This document shows, in pieces, positions 1 through 10,500 of a DNA stretch of 64,000 nt. The notes under the pieces were generated by a model, which was given only the letters and a program-made list of their open reading frames with translations, ran no database searches and was not told the origin of the DNA. Location of the stretch: the NCBI RefSeq assembly GCF_021869535.1, contig NW_026262712.1, positions 105,094,140 to 105,158,139 on the forward strand. The letters run 5' to 3'. The first letter of the stretch is position 1, and each line of letters starts with the position of its first letter. A program made the position numbers and the translations under genes. This stretch comes from Mytilus californianus (taxonomy: Eukaryota; Mollusca; Bivalvia; Mytilida; Mytilidae).

Positions 1-63
1 ATTTTCTTGATAGATATTTCCCTGTGTTATTTTATTCAATGAATTTTATTAAACATATTAAGA

Positions 64-110
64 ATATAAATATATATATATAAATATATAAATATATATA
101 TATATATATT
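64..110. repeat. TA-rich microsatellite
   Basis: Alternating AT run with two short AAATATA interruptions. Simple sequence; no function can be assigned. Confidence 0.9.
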
Positions 111-298
111 TTGAAGCCCATCATATTGTCACACAAAGTGCAACCTATAGGTAGTAAGTACAGATGGACAAATATTTTAGTTTCCTGAATAATATCAGGA
201 AAAAATAATCTGTTGTTACCATTAAGACTCATGAACTAGAATTAGTGCAGTAGTAAATTTAATGAAAAAAGGAAATCTTTAAAAATATATAAATGCTC

Positions 299-1080
299 AT
301 TTTTATACGACCGCAAAAAATTTGTGTTCATATATTGCTATCATGTCATCGTCGTCGTCATCATTGTCCGAAGACATTTGGTTTCCGGACGATAACTCTT
401 GTATAAGTGAATGGATCTCTATGAAATTTAACCACAAGGTTCAATAGCACAAAAGGAAGGTTGGGATTGATTTTGGGGGTTATGGTCCCAACTGTTTAGG
501 AATTAGGGGTTAAAAAGGGGCCAAAAAAGGCATTTTTCTAGTTTCTGGACAATAACTTGTGTATAAGTGTATGGATCTCTATGAAATTGTACCACAAGGT
601 TCCATACCACAAAGGGAAGGTTGGGATTGACTTTGGGGGTTATGGCCCAAACCGTTCAGGAATTAGGGCCATTTTTAGGGGCAAAAAAAGGGTGGGAAAA
701 AAGGTTTTTCTGGTTAATGGACAATTACTTAAGTATTGGTCTATGGATCTCTATGAAATTGTACCACAAGGTTCCATACCACACACAGAAGGTTGGGGTA
801 GATTTTGTGGGTTGTGGCTTTAATCGTGAAGAAACTAGAGGCCAAATAGGGGCCAAAAACAAGACTTTTCTAGTACTGGGTAAGCTGGTTCTAACATAAA
901 TTATTTCTGATCTATATAAAGAAACAACAAATACTGTTATGGCAGGAGATACACACTAAACACTGGGTGTGTTAATTATTATATTTAGTTTGTAAACAGA
1001 TTTACTAAGTATTGCGCAACAGCAAAGTATTGCACAACAGCAAGAAATCTTCAATTGAAAAGAAATACAAATCTTTTAAC
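299..1080 (+). mobile_element. Non-autonomous element, family 'ATACGACCGCA', 3'-truncated
   Basis: It starts with a T-run and ATACGACCGCA at 305, followed by a GTCGTCGTC-rich segment. It then holds three diverged units of about 160-170 bp, each with ATGGATCTCTATGAAATT (411, 571, 743), and a later block TTGCGCAACAGCAAAGTATTGC near 1010. The same order of blocks occurs at 2322-3317, where the end TGCGGTCGTAT is present; that end is missing here, so this copy is truncated. No real coding region: the short ORFs are readings of the internal repeats. Class unresolved. Confidence 0.75.
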
Positions 1081-2321
1081 CAATTTCAATGAGGATTAAT
1101 TTAAAGTCTTGAATTGTTTGAGGTTTTTACCATGTATTACTATATTGGATATTTGGACATAGAGTCAGTAATTATCTTCTAATCAGATAGTAAGAAGCAT
1201 TCAGCCACAGACTGTGCATCCTTCAACTCTTAAGACCGTCTCCGAGGAGACTGTAACAATTATCTTTCCCCAACTTGGTCTTAAGTATACTGTTTCTCTG
1301 TAACCTCCTCTTGGTAATTTGTAAATGTTTTCTCCTCAGTAAAACATTAATTTAACACCCAACTTAGCTTGTAATTTTAAGTATTGCACCTAGGCAACTT
1401 TTCACTTAGTTATTCCCCCTCAATCCCTTGTTCATCTGATATCTCAGTAAATTTTGTATAAGCTATCTCGTAACTAAGTCAGTTTAACGTCATAGATGGC
1501 AGTAAATTCAGAAATTTTTGCTTTGATTTACTATTGTGATTGTAGAACAAAAATGTGAGATAAATTATTGCTATTTTAGGAAATTGTGCAGACAAGCTAT
1601 AAATATTTAAAATGTGAGTTTTTTTTTTTTTTTTTTTAACCTATCCTGTAGCATTTTTTTTTAGAATAATAAAAACATCTCAAACATTTCTGAATTTACA
1701 GTATTAATTTCCTAATGTTTCTCATTTAAAAATGGTTGCCCCATTTCAATCATATTGGGTATCCATACTTATAAATGAAATTGTCAAAACCCTTATGTTG
1801 TCTAAAATTAAATTGGGGATACAAGAAGAACAAGAACCAATCTTAAGCTTTGTTTTGACAGTAACATGTAACTGAGAATGATTATCTTATCAGTTTTCAC
1901 ATGCACTACCTGTTTATCCCTTAAAAAGTCCTTTGAAAAGTGACTTTCAATTGAAAATGCTGTGTTGTCATAGCAATTTTTGTGAGATTTTGACAACTTT
2001 GTGTACCCATTTTTCGTCTAACATTATTAATACAGAAGTAAATGATAAAAGCCTTAAAATAGAAATACATTTATGTGACAAATTAGGCCTTATACTCTCT
2101 TTTATACAAACAACCTTCATTTTGAATATGAAATATTAAAGGAAATTCATATTATTTCAAAAGCTGCCATGAAACTCAAAGTAAAATGATAAAACTTAAT
2201 TTAACTTCAGTTGGTGATGGATTTTTTATTACAGTATTGAAGATTCTGTAATAAAGTTTGTAATTGTTATATTAATTTCATCTCAAATTTATTAATTTTT
2301 GGAATTTTCAGTATTTAATGG
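1081..2321. other. AT-rich DNA without recognisable feature
   Basis: Only a poly-T run of about 20 bases (1619-1638) stands out. The small ORFs on both strands resemble no protein I know. Confidence 0.6.
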
Positions 2322-3317
2322 TTTTTATACGACCACAAAAAAATTTTTTGGATCGTATAATGGGATGATGTCGTCGTCTGCGTCGTCGTCCGAAGACACA
2401 TTGGTTTCCAGACAATAACTTTAGTTTAAGTGAATGGATCTCTATGAAATTTTTAAAAAGGTTCAATACCACAAAAGGAAGGTTGGGATTGATTTTGGGG
2501 ATGATGGTCCCAACTGTTAAGGAATTATGGGCCCAAAAAGGGGCCCAAAACAAGCATATTTCTAGTTTCAGGATAATAACTTGTGTATAAGTATTTCGAT
2601 TGCTCTGAAATTGTACCACAATGTTTAATACCACAAGTAGAAGGTTGGGATTCATTTCAGGGGTTATGGGGGCCAACAGTTTAGGAATTAAGGGTCAAAA
2701 AGGGGCCAAAAACAAGCATTTTTCTAGTTCCCAGACAATAACTTGTGTGTAAGTGTATGGATCTCTCTGACATTGTACCACAAGGTTCCATATAACAAAG
2801 GGAAGGCTGGGATTGAGTTTTGGGTTAATTGTCCCAAACATGTAGGAATTAGGGGCCAAAAAGGGCCAAAAACAAGCATTTTTCTAGTTTCCAGACAATA
2901 ACTTGTGTGTAAGTGTATGGATATCTCTGAAATTGTACTACAAGGTTCCATACTACAAAGGAAAGGCTGGGATTGAGTTTTGGGGTTATTGCTCCAAGGG
3001 GGGTTTCAAAAAGTTTGGGGGTGGGAATTTTTTCCCCAATTTTTTTAAGGGATTCATATTTTTTTTTTTAAACTTTTTAAAATTTCGAATTTTTGAAAAT
3101 TTTCAAGAAGAAATCTTCAATTGCACAGTATTGCGCAATGGGTTTATAAGATCTTCGACCGCATTTATTTTGTGTCAGAAACCTATATTATGTCAAAAAT
3201 TTGATCACAATCCAAATTCAGACAGTATCAAGCTTGAATATTGTGTCCAAATTTGCCCCAACTGTTCAGGGTTCAACCTCTGCGGTCGTATCAGGCTGTG
3301 CTCAGCGAAGCATTTTA
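2322..3317 (+). mobile_element. Non-autonomous element, family 'ATACGACCGCA', full-length copy
   Basis: The 5' end carries ATACGACCACA (2327) and the 3' part carries TGCGGTCGTAT (3281-3291), an inverted match to the family's 5' motif. A conserved tail, CTGTGCTCAGCGAAGCA, ends near 3317. In between are four diverged ~160-bp units (ATGGATCTCT-like at 2434, then about 2593, 2757 and 2917) and a 3' module that includes TTGCGCAA and the stretch GCCCCAACTGTTCAGGGTT. ORFs across it come from the repeats and are not genes. Either a MITE-like DNA element with subterminal inverted repeats or another non-autonomous class. Confidence 0.8.
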
Positions 3318-3582
3318 TTACTGTTTATTTTATTCATTTTGGTATAAGAGATTTGATGGGAAACTAAATTGTCCTTGAAATTATTATAAACAAAAAATCT
3401 GATTGAAAAGGGGATCAAGTTTAAATGACATAAAAACACATTTTAATTTACATTGCAATGAGAAGTGTAAGTAGTTTTTATACAGAGTTGTACAATGGGA
3501 ATTTATTTGTACAGAAGACTGTGATAAATCTCCCTTTTTTTCCTTTTGCATGGAGCCAAATTACCTATTGCAATATGATAAA

Positions 3583-4797
3583 AGTGGATAATGAAAAACC
3601 TGAAACGCAGAGTCATGTAAAAGGAAAACCCTGAAATGCAGAGCCAAGTAAAATAAAAAAAAAACTGATACACTGAGCCATGTAAAAAAAAAAACCTACA
3701 CCACAGAGCCATGCAAAATAAATATCATGAAACACAGAGCCATGTAAAATAAAAAACATGAAATACAGAGCCATGTAAAATAAAAAAACATGAATCACAG
3801 AGCCATGTAAAATAGAAAACATGAAGCACAGAGCCATGCAAAATAAAAAACCTGAAACACAGAGCCATGTAAAATAAAATATCTGAAACACAAAATGAAA
3901 AAGCTGAATCACAGAGCCATGTAAAAAAAAACCTGATACACAGAGCCATGTAAAATACAAAACCCGAAACACAGAGCCATGTAAAATAACAAATATTTAA
4001 CACAGAGCCATGTAAAATAAGAAATATTTAACACAGAGCCATGTAAAATAAAAAACCTGAAACACAGGCCAATGTTTAAAAAATAAATAACATGAAACAC
4101 AGAGCCATGTAAAATAAAAAAACCTGAAACACAGAGCCATGTAAAAGGAAAACCCTGAAATGCAGGGCCAAGTAAAAAAAAAAAAAACTGACACACTGAG
4201 CCATGTAAAGAAAAAACCTACAACACAGAGCCATGCAAAATAAATATCATGAAACACAGAGCCATGTAAAATAAAAAACATGAAATACAGAGCCATGTAA
4301 AATAAAAAACATGAAACACAGAGCCATGTAAAATAAACATGAAACACAGAGCCATGCAAAATAAAAAACATGAAACACAGAGCCATGTAAAATAAAAAAC
4401 CTGAAACACAAAATGAAAAAGCTGAAACACAGAGCCTTATAAAAAAAACCTGATACACAGAGCCATGTAAAATACAAAACCCAAAACACAGAGCCATGTA
4501 AAATAAGAAATATTTAAAACAGAGCCATGTAAAATAAAAAACCGGAAACACAGGCCAATGTAAAAAATAAATAACATGAAACACAGAGCCATGTAAAATA
4601 AAAAAAACCTGAAACACAGAGCCATGTAAAATAAAAATCCTGAAACACAGAGCCATGTGAAATAAGAAATATTTAACACATAGCCATGTAAAATATAAAA
4701 CCTGAAACACAGAGCCATGTAAAATAAAAAACCTGAAACACAGAGCCATGTAAAATAAGAAATATTTAACACAGAACCATGTAAAATAAGAAAAATT
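3583..4797. repeat. ~31-bp tandem array with 524-bp higher-order repeat
   Basis: Units of about 31 bp, consensus close to AAACACAGAGCCATGTAAAA followed by TAAAAAACCTG. Variants recur in the same order in both halves: CATGTAAAAGGAAAACCCTG starts at 3614 and again at 4138, giving a 524-bp higher-order period. Because 31 is not a multiple of 3, the minus strand reads through all three phases and makes long leucine/phenylalanine/cysteine-rich ORFs (up to 275 codons); these are artefacts. Confidence 0.92.
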
Positions 4798-5472
4798 TTT
4801 TCTCACTTTTTGTTCACCTGACAAAAATAATATCTGGTGTTCCTCAAAACAGTACTTTATGTCTCAAACCATAAAAAAATTAAGAATATTCTATGCTAGG
4901 ACTACCATGCATAAAATGTAAAACTAAAAGCTGAATTCACAATGCCCATTTAAAACATTTTTGTGTATACATGTTTTATGGTCTACATCTTTGTAATGAA
5001 AAGTGATCAATATTGTTTATCATACATTCAATTCTACATTTAGAAGTCAATTAACAGCTTTAAATCTTTATATAATTAAAAATGTCGAAGCCCCAGTGTG
5101 AATGCACCAAAATATAAAGGAGTTCATTACACACTGTCTTATCTCTATTATCCTAAATGTTTATAAAATTTGGAAGTTTATTAAGATTACATATATACAT
5201 GGGGAGATGTTTCCACCTGTCATTATGTGTACAATGTATATAACTTCAGAATTGCTATTTCATTTTCTATTGTATTAAAACAATTAGTTGGCTTATAAAA
5301 CATGCCTATTTTTATAAACCAATTGAATTCCATAGTACTGTTTTAATGTCCATTGATAAAGCACCTGCTAACACTGGTTAGTGGTAGTTTATCACTGTTT
5401 GGTAGGATTCAAATATAACCTTTATTTGCCACTTATGGTATAGATTATGTGGTCAAGTGGAAGTCAAGAGCC
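4798..5472. other. AT-rich DNA, no feature seen
   Basis: No splice-flanked open frame, RNA gene or repeat boundary recognised. Confidence 0.5.
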
Positions 5473-5706
5473 TCACAGTTATTCAGTGGTTGTCTTTTGT
5501 TGCTGTATATCATATTTTTTTTTCTTCGTTTCTTGCTTTAATTGTTTTGCAAAGTTGTTTTGGGGCCTTTTATAGGTTGCTATTCAGTATGGGTTTTGCT
5601 CATTGTTGATGGCTGTACTAATTGGTGACTTATAATTGCTAACTTCATTTCCATTCTGGTGGAGAGTTGTCTCATTGGCAATACCGCATCTTCTTATTTT
5701 TATATT
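5473..5706 (-). mobile_element. Dispersed repeat family A, minus-oriented copy
   Basis: Read on the minus strand it starts ATAAGAAGATG and continues with GCCAATGAGACAACTCTCCA, like the copies at 14176, 15086 and 49972. It extends into the family's distal part (AACAACCACTGAATAACTGT on the minus strand). Non-coding interspersed repeat, from memory very common in Mytilus genomes and transcripts. Confidence 0.8.
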
Positions 5707-5897
5707 AGTAGAGGTAAAATAATGATTCTGATTTCCATAAAAGTTTTGACAATTAATTGTATATTTTTGTTCAATTCCCATTGAAAGAATTTATATTGGT
5801 AAGATAAATAAAAATATAATTAGATGTCTGGACATATTTGTTTTTTCATAAATAGTTTTATTATAAGTAAGGCTGTTTAATTGCTTCATCTTTTTTT

Positions 5898-6300
5898 TGG
5901 TATGGGTTTTTTCTCATTGTTGAATAAAATTGAGAATGGAAATGGGGAATGTGTCAAAGAGACAACAACCCGACCATAGAGCAGACAACAGCCGAAGGCC
6001 ACCAATGGGTCTTCAATGCAGCGAGAAACTCCGCACCCGGAGGCGTCCTTCAGCTGGCCCCTAAACAAATAAGTATACTAGTTCAGTGATAATGGACATC
6101 ATACTAAACCCCAAATTATACACAAGAAACTAAAATTAAAAATGATACAAGACTAACAAAGGCCAGAGGCTCCTGACTTGGTACAGGCGCAAAAATGTGG
6201 CGGGGTTAAACATATGGTGGCCCTTAATTGCTTACTACCACCTCATTTTAACCCTGGTGGATAGTTGTTTCATTGTCAATCATACCACATCTACTCAATT
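5898..6300 (-). mobile_element. Repeat family A, minus copy split by a nested insertion
   Basis: The right part (6215-6300) is the minus-oriented family-A end (GGTGGATAGTTGTTTCATTG, then TCATACCACATCT). The left part (5898-5923, GGTATGGGTTTTTTCTCATT) is the next block of the same family. In other copies (17012-17140) these blocks are adjacent; here about 290 bp of a different repeat separate them. Confidence 0.7.
5930..6214 (+). mobile_element. Dispersed repeat family B nested inside family A
   Basis: Begins GAGAATGGAAATGGGGAATG and contains CGAAGGCCACCAATGGGTCT, CAGCTGGCCCCTAAACAAAT and GGCGGGGTTAAACAT. I recognise this from memory as a common mytilid interspersed repeat. It has no intact ORF. 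Confidence 0.75.
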
Positions 6301-7473
6301 TCATATATATAGCCATAAAACAGCTAGTTATAGATAGGTTTATATATATACAGTATGTAAGGTAGATTGATTTAAAAAATATTCTACCAATAGATTGGTT
6401 AGAGGCCATTTATAAGAAATATCAAACTGCCAAAACATTAATAATACAGATATGTTTGTTTATTAATGTACATCTTTTTTGTTTTATCATCTCTTAAACA
6501 TCTGTATTAGGTTTTAGATTTATTTTAATATTTTGACCTCAAACATCCCTGAAAAGACATTCATTGTCAAAATGTGCTTCTGGTGCAGTAAAAATGGTAC
6601 TGTTATTCAAGCCTCAATAAAAAAACAGAAATTAAACATTGATGTCACAATACTTATATACATATATATATGTGTGATAAATGATGGTATAAAAAATGGA
6701 AAGTTGCTATTCAACTCTGCAACACATCAAAAGTACAACTACATTTGCTTCCATTTAATTCCCAAATGGACTTGGCAACTCTTCATATATATAATTGTAT
6801 TCCATAACTATGACCTGGGAATCTGAAATATTTTACTAATGTGATAAAAAGGGGAATTGTCTGGAAAATGACTGTTATCATTGACTTGTTCTTTTAAAAG
6901 CAGTAAGCATTGGGGACCAGATTTTCCCCAAAATAATTTTGAAGAATCAGTAGTTTAGAACAATTTTGCAATTTTTGTAAAACTGAAAATTAACATGAGT
7001 GGTTACAACTAAACTTATTTTGATATAACAAGTGCAGCTTGTATATATAACATGACATTTTACATCAAATTATAAGATATCAAACTCAAATTCACTTAAA
7101 CCATCTTTAAAATGTTATTTACATGCATATATGTTTTCCAGCGTTTCTGAAGAAGAAAATATGGTCCAGTTCATTTATTAAAGTTTTGTGTATTTGAAGT
7201 GACAACCTTACAGGTATTTATCACTTTACTGAATGGTGATAAGAAAAAAAATGAAACCTGTCAAAAGCAACACCAACTTGAATAGAATGTTTTGATTGGA
7301 TTAGATGAATTCATTTTTTGCAGATAATACACATTGTTATCCAGAAAGACTAGTTTCAGCTGATGAAATGAGACTAAACTATTGATTATTTTAGGACAGT
7401 TTAGCAGGAGTTAGCTGACATTTTATCGAACAATATAATTAAATTTCAAATTAATATGTTTTTTTCTTTTCAG
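6301..7473. other. Non-coding DNA upstream of the first recognised BMAL1 exon
   Basis: The first recognised BMAL1 exon enters in phase 2, so a further coding exon must lie upstream. I could not find one here or in the preceding 6 kb. The segment is AT-rich and ends in a polypyrimidine acceptor (TTTTTTCTTTTCAG). Confidence 0.5.
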
Positions 7474-7588
7474 ACTACAACCTGTTTGACAATAACATAG
7501 TGTTACCGTCACCCCTGACCTGTGAACTTTACCCTCCAGATATGGAGTTGGCAACTCACACACCCAGCAAGAAAAGAAAGGGTTCTGA
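7474..7588 (+). CDS. BMAL1: BMAL1 exon 1 of those seen (N-terminal, NLS)
   Basis: Acceptor TTTTCAG, donor GTAAGT. Enters with two bases of a split codon, then 37 codons beginning [19 protein letters not shown] and ending in [10 protein letters not shown], matching the NRKRKGS segment of vertebrate BMAL1. An in-frame ATG at 7543 could serve as an alternative start, but the frame is open back to the acceptor. Confidence 0.93.
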
Positions 7589-10500
7589 GTAAGTTACAGG
7601 TTTTAACAAACCAGAAAAAAAGCAAATTGGGTCCAAGGAAAGGCAAATATAAAGTAATGTAATCTTACAGAGGTCTATTGATAAACTTGTACATCGAGAC
7701 AGATTTAAGCAAAATAACATACTTTTTTTCTTAATTTGATGAGTTGATGTTAAATACAAATTTCTTGACTTCAAAGAACTCCAATAACTATTAACATTTT
7801 TTCAAACTTTATTTTTTAGTAAAAAAGAAAGAACATTGAATTTGAAAAATGGAACCAATTTAGAATTGATATGCTGAAATGTATAAAAAGTGTTGCTATC
7901 TCTGTTCTACTGTCTGCCAGTTTTACAGCATGAAAAAGAAAATAAGATGCAATGAATAAGGACAGTATCATAAAAAAAGTATTTCCAAGTGCTTTCATTG
8001 TACAATTTTAGAACTTAGGGATTACACAAATGTAACAAATTAGTTTAAAGTCTTCCTATATGACTGGAATTTTTTAGCGTTAATTTAAGTATAATCATGT
8101 ATATCATGTGTTCCTTACATAAAAGAAAAAAATAGAATTAACGATAAAGTTTTCCACATACGTACAATTGAGCCAGACAAGAAGCATGGCATACTTTTTC
8201 TTTTGCACCAACTATATATAAAAAACTAAACACATAAATTTTTGAAATCATCAGTCATACATATTCTTTTCCACTTCATCATACAGTTTTACGTAACTAT
8301 TCAAATAAATAATACCTGTGTTACATATATACTTACAGCTATTCATTAAAATTACTTTTTTAAATTTTTATAGGTCGATGTTTAACGACTTTGAAGAGGA
8401 AGATGAATCTGTTGACTCTGGTGATGTACGTTTTTCAAGGTATGTAAATCAGGTATAGTGAGAGATGCAATTTTCTAAGATGTAATATTTTATGGTAAAA
8501 CATACATTCCTATAGGTATGTTTCATTATAATGGTAAGACACATACTCAGCAGATGTACAATTCTCTAGGTATGTTACATTGTGATGGTAAGACACATAA
8601 TTAGCAGACATACAATTCTCTAGGTATATTACATTGTAATGGTAAGACACATACTTAGCAGAGCAGACATACAATTCTCTAGGTATGTTACATTGTAATG
8701 GTAAGACACATACTCAGCAGATGTACAATTCTCTAGGTATGTTACATTGTGATGGTAAGACACATAATTAGCAGACATACAATTCTCTAGGTATGTTACA
8801 TTGTAATGGTAAGACACATACTTAGCAGACATACAATTCTCTAGGTATATTACATTGTAATGGTAAGACACATACTCAGCAGATGTACAATTCTCTAGGT
8901 ATGTTACATTGTAATGGTAAGACACATAATTAGCAGACATACAATTCTCTAGGTATATTACATTGTAATGGTAAGACACATACTTAGCAGACATACAATT
9001 CTCTAGGTATGTTACATTGTAATGGTAAGACACATACTCAGCAGATGTACAATTCTCTAGGTATGTTACATTGTGATGGTAAGACACATAATTAGCAGAC
9101 ATACAATTCTCTAGGTATATTACATTGTAATGGTAAGACACATACTTAGCAGACATACAATTCTCTAGGTATGTTACATTGTAATGGTAAGACACATACT
9201 CAGCAGATGTAAAATTCTCTAGGTATGTTACATTGTAATGGTAAGACACATACTTAGCAGACATACAATTCTCTAGGTATGTTACATTGTAATGGTAAGA
9301 CACATACTCAGCAGACATACAATTCTCTAGGTATGTTACATTGTAATGGTAAGACACATACTCAGCAGACATACAATTCTCTAGGTATGTTACATTGTAA
9401 TGGTAAGACACATACTCAGCAGATGTACAATTCTCCAGGTATGTTACATTGTAATGGTAAGATACATACTCAGCAGATGTAAAATTCTCTAGGTATGTTA
9501 CATTGCAATGGTAAGACACATACTCAGCAGACATACAATTCTCTAGGTATATTACATTGTAATGGTAAGACACATACTTAGTAGACATACAATTCTCTAG
9601 GTATGTTACATTGTAATGGTAAGACGTAATGGTAAGATACATACTCAGCACACATACAATTCTCTAGGTATATTACATTGTAATGGTAAGACACATACTT
9701 AGCAGACATACGATTCTCTAGGTATATTACATTGTAATGGTAAGACACATACTCAGCAGACATACAATTCTCTAGGTATGTTACATTGTAATGGAAAGAC
9801 ACATACTCAGCAGATGTACAATTCTCTATGTATATTACATTGTAATGGTAAGACACATACTCAGCAGATATACAATTCTCTAGGTATGTTACATTGTAAT
9901 GGAAAGACACATACTCAGCAGATGTATAATTCTCTATGTATGTTACCTAAGGTCAGCATAAAGATGTATTTTATGGCTAGAGGATTATGGCTTACAGACT
10001 AAAGATATACATTTGTATTTTAACCAGTCAAACTTATAGACTAAGAACATATATGTGTTGATAAGTTTCATACAAGAATTCTCAAATATGTTTTATTATG
10101 AAAATATTCGGTAAATAAAATGGGCATAGACAATGAATATGTGGCCTTTGCAGCTGACATTTGACCTGGTTAAACCTGCTTTTTAATGTCCATGACATCA
10201 ATACAATACCCCAAAATCCCAATGAACTAGGGCATTAGGTAATGTAGACAATGATTTAAACACTTCTCACCTCTGAATGGAACACTTTACTTTTGATTGA
10301 ATATAAATATTGCTATGATTCCCTAATGAATCAACCGTACACAATAATTCAATATTACTCTGACGAGTTTACCCAGTAGTGATGTAACAGTATTACCTCA
10401 TTACTCCTATAATGGGTCTCTGATGCCTCTTATTGAATAAGACTTTCTACTAAATGAAAATCCATGGAGAAATTCTAGATCATTTGTATAGGTAGAAGTG

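Noticed and set aside
2903-3367. 154-codon plus-strand ORF
   Set aside because: Lies wholly in the ATACGACCGCA element and reads through its repeats and poly-T; not shared as a frame with the other copies.
3997-4824. 275-codon minus-strand ORF rich in Phe, Leu and Cys
   Set aside because: Product of the ~31-bp satellite, whose consensus lacks stops; composition is entirely that of the repeat.
7142-7213. Possible exon between TTTTCCAG and ACAG|GTATTT upstream of BMAL1 exon 1
   Set aside because: All three frames contain stops, so it cannot be the missing coding exon; a non-coding exon cannot be excluded.
8629-9651. 340-codon minus-strand ORF with an 18-residue repeat
   Set aside because: It is the 54-bp array (18 codons) read in an open frame; no start context, splice signals or non-repeat domain.
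8440-9945. CRISPR-like regular repeats
   Set aside because: Units are contiguous without unique spacers, in a eukaryotic intron; a minisatellite. The same applies to the arrays at 33865 and 60315.
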